The position numbers and the translations under genes are program-made. From Caenorhabditis remanei (lineage: Eukaryota > Nematoda > Chromadorea > Rhabditida > Rhabditidae): DNA of 64,000 bases. The notes beneath the pieces are model-generated. The model was not told the DNA's origin and did not search any database. It was given only the letters and a program-made list of their open reading frames with translations. The DNA is taken from assembly GCF_010183535.1 (NCBI RefSeq), contig NC_071330.1, positions 13,249,717 to 13,313,716 of the forward strand, given 5' to 3'. Of this stretch, positions 10,877 through 22,310 are shown piece by piece (within the stretch, counting starts at the first letter, position 1; every line of letters starts with the position of its first letter).

Positions 10877-11690
10877 AGAATTTTATAAAAATAGGAATAC
10901 AATTGTTCGACAAGCCATTCAGTAGGCTATCTTGAATACATACTAACTTCAAAAAAGGAAGAAAAGTGTATCTATAGGAAAGGGGGTGGGGTGGCCTTGA
11001 AAGGTAATGGGGTCAGGCGTCACGACATATAAACAGGAAAAGATAGAAAGAGATTCCCGACCAGACGGTGTTAATACGGTTGAAAAGGTCGGAAGAAGAC
11101 TAGATTACGAGAAGAAACGACATGCAAACGGAAAGAGAGAGAAAATATCGGAAGACGATTACGCGAAGAAATGTAGTCGAGTGCGCCTCCGGCACGTTAG
11201 AAGACAAACATTTTTGGAGAAAGTGTTACGGTTTCAATAATAGTCCCATCAAGTCCAGATTTACAGAGTATGCAGATCAAATATAGAGCTTCATTTTTGT
11301 AGTTGACAAGTTTTTGTTAGGTCAGCCCACTTTTGAGATATGCGCCTTTAAAGATGGGAAGTCAGTGAAAAACGATGTTTCTTACTGTCGATTTCAAAGG
11401 CGCATATCTCAAAAGTGGGAGGAGCTAACAAAAAGTTGTCAACTACAAAAGTGAAGCTCTATTTTTGATCTAGATACCATTCAAAATTTGGAAACATCGG
11501 GTAATTAGTTATAGCGTGGTACCCTTTCAAAGTTTGGGAATTTTTAGTGAAACCGATTTGTCGGAGTTAGAAGTTCCACATCACAAATGCTGATTATGAG
11601 ATACAAAATAAGCATGATGTTTTTTTTAATAGCTTTTAATATAGAATTACTAAAAAAACATATTAATCACATATAGATCCTGTTTTACAG
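10877..11690. repeat. P-block spacer, copy C
   Basis: P block 10877-10940, then the common spacer with a GTGCGCCTCCGGCAC motif (about 11188) and an M1-like palindrome. The core of the palindrome here is the alternative one: CCCACTTTTGAGATATGCGCC and its mirror. Confidence 0.75.
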
Positions 11691-12384
11691 CTGAATTTGT
11701 TATGCAAAAGTTTAATAACTAGGTATCTTTTCAGTTTGAAAACCCATAAATGTCGTTTTCACTCAATTGTTCCCTGTTTTTTTTTAACAAAAAACAGAAA
11801 GCTAATAATATAACTTGATTCACTCTATATCTATGTTGGATATATGTCTTCCAGTCCGTATGTACCGTGACCTAGACCTCTGGTGGTACCAACAGTTTTT
11901 TCATATAAATCGCATAACAGAACACAATTACTAATAAAGTGGTATTATTAAGAAACTAATTAGTAAAACTTACAGACGAAAAATACATAAAGAGACTAAC
12001 TAGAGTTTAAGAGATATCATAAAACGATTAATAATAAGGTAATATAAAAGAATCTTTCGACGAAGGTGTCGTGGAGCCTGTCGAGCAGTTCTTCTCTGAA
12101 ATTCCTCGGTATTTAGTTAGGAGGTGGGCGGTTCTAGGTTCTCGCGACCGTCCTTCTTCCTTGTTGATGATTGTGGATATTCCTTCTTTCCGCTCTTCTT
12201 GCGGCTTCTTGCTTCTCGAGATCACTTATTGGTTTCTTCTTTGGAATGCTTGGCATTTCAACCGTGGTGCTCTTCTTCCACTTCCATTATTGTTCTTCTT
12301 CCCTTGTCATCGTGGACATCTTTGGTCTTATTTCTGAAAAAATGTAACGTATTTTTTGCTTCTTCTGTTCTCATTTTCATTTTA
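11691..12384. other. Mostly non-coding; one small basic ORF on the minus strand
   Basis: Minus-strand ATG at 12256 opens a 40-codon frame to 12134 (MPSIPKKKPISDLEKQ..., rich in R, K and Q) near possible splice signals (TTTTTTCAG near 12340). It could be an exon of a decayed gene. No family recognised. Confidence 0.25.
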
Positions 12385-12620
12385 GTTTTTGCCCTCAAGG
12401 CCTGGTATTCGAGAAAAATGGGGGTCAAAGATCGGAAAAATGACAAATTATTGCCTTATAATGTAATAACGCTCTATTTTTCCGAACTTTGACCTAATTT
12501 TTCTCGAATACCAAACTTCGAGGGTAAAAACTGAATATATATATTTGGAATCAGCGTTTTCTCAGCTTTCCGATGGTATAGGTCACGTCTCATAACTTCA
12601 CACGGACTACATGAGTTTCC
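12385..12620. mobile_element. Palindromic MITE fragment (family M2)
   Basis: GGCCTGGTATTCGAGAAAAA and its mirror TTTTTCTCGAATACC flank a TTTGACC/GGTCAAA core, and the segment closes with GAATCAGCGTTTTCTCAGC. The complete relative is at 49203-49580. Confidence 0.65.
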
Positions 12621-12884
12621 CTAGTTAGCCTAGACTATCCAAACAAAATATTCTCTTTTCTGTCCGCCCGGATTCAAAAACGGGACCATTTTTCAAAAAT
12701 TTTGAAATTTCAGAGTAAAAGTGTTCAAATTATCATACATAAGTCTCGACAGGTTACATTTTCATGGAATATTTTATTTTAAGCTCAAGGTAATTTAAGT
12801 TTTAATTCACTCAACATACCACTGTCCACAGTTGTTCATTGTCCCATTCAATTCATAAAATACAAAAATACAAAAAATAGATTT

Positions 12885-13750
12885 AGAATTCAATAAAAAT
12901 AGTAGAAATACATTGTTCGACGAGCCATTCAGTAGGCTATCTTGAAGGGTATACTGAGCGGATAGAAGCGGGATGGGATTGGAGTGTCCGACGGAGAAGG
13001 AGGTCAGCTGACAAGTGGGGAGATTACATCTGCCACACTTTTATTCGTAATAAATAGAAATGAAGGCACTCCGTCTATCTCCGTTTTCTCTTTCTTTTTT
13101 ACTGGCGACTGGGGTGTCGTTGGCGCGTAGTCAGTAGTTTCTCAGTGAGGACCTCCAAAGAGTGGGTTAGCTGTTACGACATGCGAATAAAAAGAGGGAG
13201 GAAGTGAAAGAGAGAAAGAGAAAGAAAAGATCGGAAGAGGACTACGAGAAGAAATGTAGTTGGCGCTTTAGTAGACGCAAATTTTTGGAGAAAGTGTTAC
13301 GGTTTCAATAATAGTCCCATCAAGTCAAGATTTACAGAGGATGCTGATCAAAGATAGAGCTTTAATTTTGTAGTTGACAAGTTTTTTGTAGGGAGACTCC
13401 CTGGAGAGATACAGCTGAAAGTTCAAGTATCCTCGGAAATGGGAGAGGGGGGGGGGGGGCTTATGACGTGCTGTAACTCTCCGAGAAGAGATTTTTGAGG
13501 AAAGTTGTCAACTACAAAAGTGAAGCTCTATTTTTGATCTAGATACCATTCAAAATTTGGAAACATCGGGTAATTAGTTATAGCGTGACACGCTTTCAAA
13601 GTTAGGTGATAGTCTTTAAGTGAAACCGATTTATCGGGTTTTAAAGTTCTACTTCACAAATGCTGAAAAACAAAGAAAAGATGGTGTACATTTTAATAAG
13701 CTTTTATTATAGAACTAACGAAAAATCATACTAATTACATATTGATCACA
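12885..13750. repeat. P-block spacer, copy D
   Basis: P block 12885-12946, a GGGTGTCGTTGGCGCG motif near 13104, GA-rich tract, MITE-like palindrome with a poly-G run at 13447, and an end near CACATATTGATC that serves as the 3' flank of the env fragment at 13757 (minus). It contains a CTATAATAAAAG poly(A)-type signal for that strand near 13705. Confidence 0.75.
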
Positions 13751-13756
13751 AAATTA

Positions 13757-14298
13757 TTAATTTTTCGTGAATTCATGGAATTCGAATGATTTGCTCCCGA
13801 ACCAGCTTGGCTTGATTGTCCCGTTCTCCATGGTATTTGTCCGGAAGTAGCCAGGTGAGATCTCCTCCAACGATTTGCCATCATACTTCTTTTCCAGAAC
13901 GGCTTTCCTGCATTCTTCGACAGTGACCTCCAACTGGTCTCCCACTTCGGTCTCGGTCGTCTGGTAGATTGTGAGAAAGCCGAACGTATGTGCTTTCATG
14001 GAAAACATTTTTGGGCGTGGAATTCCGTGGCCTCTGTTCTTCAATAGCCACATGGTTGAGGTCCAGGATCACTTCGGTGGAATAAGCAGATCGGAATGGA
14101 CACTCTCTTCTCGGCGACTGCGGCATCCAGACAATGGTGGATTGTCCGATTCTGCAGCTTCTTGACTCCCAGCTGCACATCTCCATCGATCCGAGATCCG
14201 AGACGATTGTTGCTCCGTCCAGAGTTCCGACATGTCCTGCTGGGAGCGTGAACTCCAGGACGTGTAGGAGCCAAACAATGTTGATCTGGAAAATATTA
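13757..14298 (-). pseudogene. Env-like ectodomain fragment, frameshifted
   Basis: The fragment begins after an acceptor (ATATTTTCCAG, near 14299) and reads through a cysteine-bearing ectodomain with STIVWMPQ and a CPF motif. The frame then changes near 14030 into a second frame with YQTT.TE, VTVEECRKAV and a WFG segment, ending at 13757. This order matches the N-terminal ectodomain of the env proteins of nematode BEL/Pao-type elements. The fusion-domain half and membrane anchor are missing. Upstream on the minus strand, 14345-14370 carries a matching splice donor (AAAAG|GTGAGTG) 3' of the P block at 14394, so the fragment is positioned to be spliced from the cassette leader. Confidence 0.6.
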
Positions 14299-14393
14299 AA
14301 AATTTAAAAATTGAGATTTGCAAATGTCCGATTCCAGACTACCTCAAAAACGTTCACTCACCTTTTATAAAATCCAATAGAGTAAATAGTTTC

Positions 14394-15140
14394 AGAATTC
14401 AATAAAAATCATAGAAATACATTGTTCGACAAGCCATTCAGTAGGCTATCTTGAAGGCATACTAATAACAAAAAAGGGGGAAAAGAAGGGTGTCCCGTAT
14501 GTCAATAGGACGGGGAGGGATGGTTGACCTCGAGTGAACGGGCCAGATGGATAGATAGGCAAACGGGCAAAAAACGGAGGGTGCGGACCAATAGTCTTCC
14601 GACCACCCGGGTTAATGGCGAGAAGGAGACCATGAGTAGAGAAGAGGTACGTCTGTCGCGCCTGGGACGCGTTTTTTGTCAGCAATCTGCACTTTTAAGA
14701 TCGGCTGAGATCGTCTGGTGCGCCTTCGGCGCGTTGTTAAGATTGGTTGAGATCGGCTGAGATAGGAAGACTGGGGCGCCTTCGGCGCCACACATATATA
14801 AAGGCACCCTAAGAAATGTAGTCAGGTGCGCCTTTGACGCATTCGAAGACCTAAATATTTGAAGAGGGTGTCACGGCTTCATTAAATGTCCTATCTAGTT
14901 AAGATTTGCAAGGTATGTAGATAAAATATAGAGCTTCAATTTTGTAGTTGACAAGTTTTTTGTGTGGATACTCCGTGGAGAGTTATAACCGTATTGTCAA
15001 GGTTCCATGCCAACTGGAGACGAAGGTTTCTTTGAAGTGCTCTAACACTCTAGGCAGTGCCCGTACAAAAAAGTTGTCAACTACAAAAATGAAGCTCTAT
15101 GTTTGATCAAGAGACCCTATACAATTTGACATTGTGGTAC
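14394..15140. repeat. P-block spacer, copy E
   Basis: P block 14394-14460, then four GGCGCG motifs at about 14655, 14718, 14773 and 14828, a TATATAAAGG on the + strand near 14793, and an M1-type palindrome (14880-15120). Confidence 0.75.
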
Positions 15141-15299
15141 AAGTCAGTAGAGCATGTCGCACTATTTTCAAAAATATTGTCGCAGAAGCGCAAGATTTTG
15201 TTGACACGTAAGTCTCTAGTCCCACGAACTGTCTGTAAACCTGTTTTTACATCACATTTAAAAATAATCATGTTTAAAAAATAGGATTCTAAATTCTGA

Positions 15300-15665
15300 C
15301 AATCTAGAACAAACATTGGACACGTCTGGCGTGCCTTTGACGCGTCAATCTCAATCGGATGCTGAAATTCTTCTTAAATATTGAGAAATACAGAGTGATC
15401 GAAATAGCGGTTTCACTAATGAAATCAAAATTTGAAAGTGTTAAATGCCAGTCTGGTGAGACATTTAATTTAAAAAACATTTTAATTCCTGAAATACATG
15501 AATGCAAACACGTCGTCTAGATAGTTACTAATTTATTAATTGAATGAAGAATTAAATAGAAATAGTGTTAGATGCCACCCGAAGGGATATCTAAATTAAA
15601 ATTTAGTTTCTGAAATAAACAAACAAACACAGTGTCCTCTAGATAGTTACTAACTTATTATATAA
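15300..15665. repeat. GGCGTGCC motif and two T blocks
   Basis: TCTGGCGTGCCTTTGACGCG at about 15325 is followed by two diverged T blocks, near 15515 and 15640 (TCTAGATAGTTACTAA.TTATTA). These are older, lower-identity copies than those further right. Confidence 0.55.
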
Positions 15666-15745
15666 GAAATAATAGATAAATGAAAATAGACTAGATACAA
15701 ATAAATGGAGATAGAGGTATAAAGAGAGTAATATATAGAAAAGGG

Positions 15746-17096
15746 TTACATATAAAAGAGTAAAATAAAATAAAAGCTTAGTGTAAAAATAACTAGAAGT
15801 ATATGTGTGTGAGCGCTAGGGCCTGCTGACCCGCGACTCCCCCCACCACCGCGCTCTCTGCTCTTTCCTTGACGGAGGGACGGAGCCGCGGTTCCTTGCC
15901 CAGGATGGTGTTGGCATTTCACATCCCCCCTCTCCCATTGAAAGAGAGGGGTGATGTGTTTCTGTTGTAGATCTCCTGGGCAAGGATAATCCACTGGGTC
16001 ATCCAGGAGCTTGTCCTCTTTTGTGTAGTCCAGTTCTTCGTATTCCATGAGGTTTCTCTGAAAAATGTGAATGTGGATTTACGAGCTTTTCCAGTCACGG
16101 TCATCCACACTGCGAAAAGAACTTCTAGAAACATGAAGACCGATTTTTTCACTCTTCAATTCAATTTTTCATTTTTTGCACTGAAAATACAGTCTTTCCA
16201 GGTTTCTAGACTATATTTTCCTTATTGTCTATATTCCCAGAAAAGAAGAAAGAATAGAAACTCACTTTCGCTGGTTCTGAAACCGTGTGCGTGGTGACCT
16301 TCCTGTTGTGGATTGAAGCTTTGGTGCTGGGATAGACTGAGAAAACATATATTCCCTTTATGGATGACCAGGTCAATCTCACCTTCGAGTTCTCTTAGAA
16401 AGGTGACGGCGGAACTTCTGAGCTGACTGAGCGTTTAGCTGTTTTTCGCAATGCGATGTGCTAGAAGAAACATGAAGCCGATTTTTTCAATTTTTTATTC
16501 AATTTTTCATTTTTTGCACTGAAAACCGAGTATTTTTTAAATTTTCAGACGTCGTAATGGATGAAAAAAGGTCCAAACCATCAGAATTGTGGAACATTAA
16601 ATTTTTCTATTGAGTGAGCCGTGAATTTTGGTCAGAAATTGACTTTTTTGATACATAAAAACGAGTTTCAGAAAAATTATATTTTCAGACAATTTTTTAA
16701 AAACTGTAACAGTTATAGAGTGTCCTCAAGTACATTATGTGCAATTTTTATTAGATAGTGTTTTTTTTTGCAAAAAAAGTTGTATTCATCTTTCAGAAAA
16801 TCTGTTTTCTATAACATAAAAGCCAATTTCTGACCAAATTTTCGTTTTCTGGCTTATTAGTTAGAGACATTTATTTTCTACAATTCTGATGGATGGGGTT
16901 TTTTTAATCCATCAAATTCTAAAAATACTGGATTCCAGTTCAAAAATAGAATAAATTAATTAAAATGTGAAAAAAATCGGCTTCACGTTGTATGGTATTT
17001 TTTAGCAGTGAAGGAGATTTTATTTTTAAAAAACTGTTGTTTTCTGTTCAATAAACTTTCATCTTACCTTTTAAAAATCCACTCGTGGCAATCCAT
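15746..17096 (-). CDS. Tentative three-exon gene of unknown function
   Basis: Splice-site-bounded exons: 17068-17096 (ATG at 17096, MDCHEWIFK, donor GTAAGATG), 16266-16336 (acceptor TTTTCTCAG, donor GTGAGTTTCT) and 15746-16057 (acceptor ACATTTTTCAG). The last exon has a long acidic frame (MEYEELDYTKEDKLLDDP...) ending in a hydrophobic tail (LLVIFTLSFYFILLFYM) that could anchor a membrane. Joining all three exons does not keep that frame, so either an exon is missed or the gene is broken. A repeated segment around 16470-16530 duplicates part of the second intron. The P block at 17121 sits just upstream. Confidence 0.35.
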
Positions 17097-17120
17097 TAAT
17101 CCAATAAAATAAATATAGTT

Positions 17121-17872
17121 AGAATTCAATAAAAATAGAAATACAATTGTTCGACGAGCCATCCAGTAGGCTATCTTAGAGGGTATACTGAGGAGGGGGG
17201 AGAAGCGGGAAGGAGCATGGGGGGGGGTCCGACCGGAGAAGGAGGTCATTTGGAGAAGGACAGGTGGTCAGTGGTGGAGAAACCATCTGGCACTCCTTTA
17301 TTCCTATAATATAAAACACAGGGCACTCTCCGTTTTCTCTTTCCCCCTTTCACTGGTGGCTGGGGTGTCGTTGGCGCGTTCGGGGAGGTTAAGCGGATTC
17401 TCTCTCTATTTCTCTCCCCCGTTGTATTCAGAATAACGGATGAATGAACAGAACGGAAGGGACAGCTGTCGACTAGTCACATAAACTGAATGAGAGGTCT
17501 GGTGCGCCTTCGGCGCGTTTTATTTCAGGACAGCTGGACAGATGTGCTCGAATGGATTGGTGCGCCTTTGGCGCGTTGTTAAGATTGGTTGAGATTGGCT
17601 GAGATAGCAAGACGGGGGCGCCTTCGGCGCAACATGGTCCTACAATTGAAAACCTTAAAAATTTTGGACCAAAAAATGGAATAAGGCGAAATGCACTAAA
17701 AGAAGCTTTGAGAATCTGGCGCGTCTTCAGCGCGTTTGTGTTCAAAAAATCAGTCATCTAGGGGAATCTGAGTTTAGAAAAATGATTCTGACAATCTGAA
17801 ATTTTATGAGGTCTCTGAAAGATAAAATAAATTTTTTAAAAACTGGGTCATTGAGATAGTTACAAATTTATT
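17121..17872. repeat. P-block spacer, copy F, ending in a T block
   Basis: P block 17121-17182, poly-G tract, then GGCGCG motifs at about 17363, 17503, 17562, 17620 and 17716, then a T block (17844-17872). Read on the minus strand the T block supplies AATAAA and the stop of the gene at 17868. Confidence 0.8.
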
Positions 17873-18575
17873 TTTTCAAAATTTTAAATTCAGGATAATT
17901 ATTTTTTTCTTCATATTCTGGCTCCTCTTCTTCTCCTATAGGCCATTGGGTCGCAAGGAGGGGTTTGATCCGAGTGTCCTCCCAGAATTCTGCTCTGGTG
18001 CCGATGAAACTTTCTCTTGCTCTGATGCTGAGCTCTGCCATGGTCCCGTATCCAACTCTTCTCCCATGGATCATTTCAAATCCGTCTCTCGCCATCTGCA
18101 ACTCCACCATCATCAAGTTCTCTTCATGTTGGCGTTTCTGTGACCATCTCTTATCTACTTCCGTCATCTTGATTTTTTCCCAAGGGATAAGGGGATTTTC
18201 AAAGATTCGGTTCTTCTTCTCGTCGTCCCATTTTTCCTTAAATATGACCTTTAGGACGACTTCTCCTTTCTGGGTGTTCTTCCGGTAAGGAAGGAATAGG
18301 GTTTCCACCCCAAACTCCTTCCCTTCCATCGGAATCATCCACTCCGAAGAGTTGTTCTTGTTAAGGCGGGTGCCTCCTGGTGTGTATTTTGGTGAGTAAA
18401 CGATGATTGTAAATATTTTCCCCGGCTGCTGCGGAATGTCAGTCTCCATGATAATCGGTCTTTCGAATTGTGGAGATACGAGGTGCGTGCTCCCGTGGTA
18501 GGTTCCAATCACCACCGCGGTTATTTCCGTGACCCGTTCGTTTTTCTTGAGTGGAACGAGTGGTGTTTGGGCCAT
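17868..18575 (-). CDS. Intact 235-aa protein of an unrecognised family (paralogue of 20759-21253)
   Basis: ATG 18575 (MAQTPLVPLKK), single exon, stop at 17868 inside the T block. Shared with the 164-aa protein at 20759-21253: a PQFE..II stretch, PG..F.IIVY, Y.P, a S.W.I...GK..G segment, LP and GE..LKV.F, then IP..KI..T....RW. The C-terminal ~90 residues (basic, then acidic EEEEPEYEEK) are unique to this copy. It has no signal peptide and no membrane segment. The predicted fold of the shared part is beta-rich. A P block with a leader exon lies 1.2 kb upstream. No function can be assigned. Confidence 0.65.
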   Translation of the reverse strand: MAQTPLVPLKKNERVTEITAVVIGTYHGSTHLVSPQFERPIIMETDIPQQPGKIFTIIVYSPKYTPGGTRLNKNNSSEWMIPMEGKEFGVETLFLPYRKNTQKGEVVLKVIFKEKWDDEKKNRIFENPLIPWEKIKMTEVDKRWSQKRQHEENLMMVELQMARDGFEMIHGRRVGYGTMAELSIRARESFIGTRAEFWEDTRIKPLLATQWPIGEEEEPEYEEKNNYPEFKILKK

Positions 18576-19666
18576 CTTCAAAAAAAATTATTCAATTTAG
18601 GGATATTTCCAAAGTTTGTTTAATTTTAAGCTAACCAAAAAACATTTTTTAGAAAGTTTCCTCTAGTTTTGTAAAAAGTGTAAACAAAAATGTATTTTTT
18701 ACTTTTAACTGTAAATCCTGTGATAGAGGCGCTTTAAAAATGTTTCATTGAATTCGAGTATATTTTCAAAGAGTTATATCAAAATTGATAAAATACTCGC
18801 CAAAACTCTAATTTTACAGTGAAATGTTTTTAGACTACATATATCGATAGAGAAAAATACGGGCTTTCTCATGGTATAAAAATCTAGCCCATACTATTAA
18901 AACTGATAAAGTTATGGTAAAAACCATTTTGGAAAAAAAATCATCCTTTATAGACCACACTTGCTAAGGCCTGCCTTCAAATAATGAACCAATTTTTTTG
19001 ACTGTTTTTTCAATTTTTGATAATTTCTTCTACTTCTGGATGATAGTCGAAAATTTGACTTTTTTGCGAAAAATACTCAAAAATATCAAAATTTCGAAAA
19101 AAAGTTTGAGTTTTGAAGTTTGGGGTCAAGTACCCGGGCCGGGCATCGACAAGTATGCTTTGTACCAAATTTCAAAAATGATAAAGTGACAATTAAAATT
19201 CTAGTTTTTCAAAATTACTTTTAACTGTAAAACCTGCGAAAGAGGCGCCAAAGTTCAAAGGTTTTCATCTTATTTCCCAAAAGAGATATCAAAAAGGTTT
19301 CAACTAACAAAGTATAGATCTATATTTATAAAAAATTTCTACAATCAAAACCATTTCTGTATCTTTCAAGCCAGTCGAGATATTTTGCTCTGAACTTTTT
19401 ATTGCAAGAAGATGCGTCTCTATTACCGGTTTGGAAGTCATGAACGTATCGGAACCAATAATTTGGAAAATATGACACCACCACACTGAACGGGGAAAAA
19501 AAAGTGAAATTGGAATAAATAAGTCGTATTTTATATGTACTTGTTCACATTCAACGTCGAAACATGATTTCCAAACTTTTGATTTCAAAACGTTCCAGTT
19601 ATTTATTATTATTAACTATTTTATTTACTCATTAAACTTTTTTCCTCCACACCGAAAAAAACTCAC
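18576..19666. other. Decayed repeats, no gene
   Basis: It holds two related segments starting ACTTTTAACTGTAAA (18700 and 19215; MITE family M3, better preserved at 55858-56063) and a half hAT-like end CCCGGGCCGGGCATCGACAAG at 19130. Confidence 0.5.
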
Positions 19667-19743
19667 TTTTTTCCTTCCATCTCCACGAGAAACCACTTTT
19701 CCGAAGGGTTTTTCCTCTCGGTACGAACGGACAGTGATTCCAT
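19667..19743 (-). CDS. Cassette leader exon, copy G (MESLSVRTERK...)
   Basis: ATG at 19743 begins 25 codons ending before GTGAGTTTTT. It starts MESLSVRTERKNPSEKWF. Almost the same exon is present at 24704-24779, with only two or three amino-acid differences. It lies between the P block at 19801 and the gene at 18575. The downstream joining partner is not certain; reading on without splicing meets a stop at once. Confidence 0.5.
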
Positions 19744-19800
19744 TTCAGTGTACTGTAAGCGAGTAGTTGAAATACCAGTAACAGAAATAAATAGAAATTA

Positions 19801-20460
19801 GAATTCAATAAAAATCAGAATACATGTAATGTTCGACGGCTATCCAGTAAGCCATCCAGAATCCATTTGTGAGGAAAAAGAAAGAGAAGGAGAGAAGGGA
19901 CCCCTCTTTCTCTCCCCCACGCGAGCAGAATCGATGTGTGGTCTTTTTCTCGGGTGGCCCCTTCTTTTTCTATCTTCTTTTTCCTTACTCTTCAGAATAG
20001 TGTATGAATGTGACGGGATGGCAGCTGGGAGATTGGAAATGCAATTTCAAAAAGAAGAGAAGGAAGAGACAGCTGGCGTGTCGTCGACGCCTTTTGTAGA
20101 AAGAGACACTCACTCAAACAGGCGTGTCGTTGGCGCGTTTTGTAGTAAGAGACTGGCGTGCCTTCCGGTTCGAAATTTCGCAGTTTTCGAGATCAGATAA
20201 TATTTTCAGAGATCTGGCGTACCTTTGGGCCTTTTGAAATTAAGTTTCCCTTAAAAATGGTAAATTTCAAAAGAAAATGGAATCCTTTAAAGTGTTTTGG
20301 ATCAAAATTTTACTATTTTGAGCAAAATTTCAGCTGAAAACGCGTCTTGAGAGTCATATTTTCTCGATTTTAGTCAACTCAAGCTGGCGTGTCGTTGGCG
20401 CGTTTTGTCGAAAGAGAGACATATGTACTTGAGCTGGAAGTGCCGTTGACGCTTTTTTTC
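19801..20460. repeat. P-block spacer, copy G, with six GGCGTG motifs
   Basis: P block variant (TTCGACGGCTATCCAGTAAGCC), then GA-rich sequence. GGCGTGTCGTTGGCGCG-type motifs lie near 20070, 20123, 20157, 20217, 20386 and 20442, the densest run in the window. No T block was found before the gene at 20759. Confidence 0.75.
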
Positions 20461-20758
20461 CTTTTTTAAAAAAAATTTCTTATCGAAAACGTGAATATTT
20501 TTGATGATTTTTCATAATCTCATCTAATTCTGAATTATTGAACTTTTTTGAGAAAAAGTTCAAAAAATTTCAAAAAATTCGAAATTAATTGAATTTTGCT
20601 CTTATTGGGCTGTTTTTCAGTGTATTATTTTCAGATTTTCTCATAATGTCGGGTTATATACAATATGGTTTATTCTGGATGATTAAATATAGAGTAAATT
20701 AATTTGGAAAATGTGGCCGTCCCGGACACCAAAAGGAGGATACATACATAACTAGAGT

Positions 20759-21253
20759 TTAAATATAATTAAAGCTGGGGATTACATAAAAAGCTAAATA
20801 TAATAAGGGGTGAGTTTTGAGCCATCTCACCGCTCCTGGGTTTGTCTGTCTGATTTTTCCGAACGGAATGAATTCGTTGTAATAGTGGCCCGTCTCCCCG
20901 AACCACGAAAACTGGTCGTGAAAGACGACCTTTAGCAGAAGTTCCCCTCCATTTTGACCTTGGCTGGGAAGGTAAATTGACTGGATTCCAAGTTTTTTCC
21001 CATCCAATTTGATCTTCCATGCCGAGCACGTGGTTTCGTCCAACTCCCCTTTCTTTGGATGGTAGTCTTTGCAATAGACTATGATCTCAAAAAGTTCTCC
21101 TGGTTGTCTCCTCTTCGATTGGTTGTGAATTATTACGTTTTCTTCAAACTGCGGGGTGAAGAGCGTGACTCTCCCTTTTTCCTCTGAGATCACCATTGCT
21201 TTGACGATTGTCACATTGTTAGCATGAGGTGTGTTCATCTTGTCGCACTTCAT
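20759..21253 (-). CDS. Intact 164-aa protein, paralogue of the 17.9 kb protein
   Basis: ATG 21253, stop 20759. It aligns along its whole length with residues ~15-150 of the 17868-18575 protein (PQFEE...II, QPGELFEIIVY, S.WKIKLDGKKLG, GGELLLKVVF, IPFGKIRQT). It ends with a short hydrophobic tail instead of the basic/acidic tail of its relative. A TTAAAG before the ATG could be a weak acceptor. The leader upstream (21255-21345) is also found at 26405-26500, above a Ty3 pol remnant. Confidence 0.6.
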   Translation of the reverse strand: MKCDKMNTPHANNVTIVKAMVISEEKGRVTLFTPQFEENVIIHNQSKRRQPGELFEIIVYCKDYHPKKGELDETTCSAWKIKLDGKKLGIQSIYLPSQGQNGGELLLKVVFHDQFSWFGETGHYYNEFIPFGKIRQTNPGAVRWLKTHPLLYLAFYVIPSFNYI

Positions 21254-21375
21254 CTTTAAGAATAGGTCATTAGTATTCAGTCTCGGGGGTATTAGTTTTT
21301 CCTTTTCCGTTATCTCGTTTCACACGTTCTCCTATTTTCCTAAACTAGGTTTACTAGAACTCGTATTCACTTATA

Positions 21376-21820
21376 CAGTACTGGCCATAAAGAATTTTGC
21401 AGTTTTTACTTGAAAATGGTCAACTTTGTGACTGTGACACGGCCTCCTTGATAATATCACAATATTTATTGTTTATGGAGTATATAGATCACGAGTAGAG
21501 CTTCATTTTTGTAGTTGATAACTTTTCTGTACGGGCACATCCTAAGAAGTTATCAATCCGCAAAGTATTTCCTTGCTATTTTTGCACTTTTTCAGTGCTA
21601 AAAGAGGAGATTTTCGAGCAATTACTTTGGCGATTGATAATTTTTTAGGATGTCTCCGTACAAAAAAGTTGTCAACTACAAAAATGAAGCTCTACTTGTG
21701 ATCTACACACTCCATAATCAATCGATATTATGAGACTATCAAGGAGGCCGTGTCACAGTCACAAAGTTGACCATTTTCAACTAAAAACTGCAAGTTTCGC
21801 ATTCTTTATGGCCAGTACTG
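21376..21820. mobile_element. Complete M1 MITE with TA target duplication
   Basis: It starts CAGTACTGGCCATAAAG and ends CTTTATGGCCAGTACTG, flanked by TA on both sides (21374-5, 21821-2). The whole 445 bp is one long imperfect palindrome. The TA target and CAGT ends place it with Tc1/mariner-mobilised elements. Confidence 0.9.
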
Positions 21821-21961
21821 TATGTAGATTTATAGAAAACTTTTTTTTAAAGGTTTAGGTTATTGATGAAATGATTTGAGTGCGTTTAATTCGATTTCTA
21901 CATTATATTCGAAAAATAGATTTTCAAGATTAAATGATCAAGACTTTTTGGAATGCGAATA

Positions 21962-22101
21962 TTGTCGCAACAAAAAAGTTCCGACATTTTTTCCCACTCG
22001 GTGTTTGCGGACTCAAGCCAAAATTTGATAATTTGATAATTTTGGCTTGAGTCCGCAAACACCGACGAGGAAAAAATGTCGGAACTTTTTTATTTCGATA
22101 A
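21962..22101. mobile_element. 140-bp palindromic MITE
   Basis: The arms (AAAAAAGTTCCGACATTTTT ... GGTGTTTGCGGACTCAAGCC) are mirrored around 22030; TA flanks on both sides. Confidence 0.8.
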
Positions 22102-22310
22102 TAGTTTTTATTGTTATTAACCTAATTTTTTTAGCGATTTTTCTCAAGTTTAGTATCGGTTTTCAAAAGCCTGGTTTCGAAACGACCCAGTTATCTTATT
22201 TACTCATCAAACTTTTTTTCTCAACACCGAAAACTCACTTCTTTCTTCCATCGGAAACCCGAACAGTTGGAATACCAGTAATAATAACAGATATAAATAA
22301 ATAAATATTA

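Noticed and set aside
12071..12492. Plus-strand ORFs rich in Phe/Leu/Ser
   Set aside because: Antisense to a basic minus-strand frame and partly inside a MITE; composition typical of shadow frames.
17121..17872. P-to-T spacer as an LTR
   Set aside because: The poly(A) signal precedes the putative promoter in transcription order, TG...CA ends and a primer-binding site are absent, and cargo is not gag-pol.
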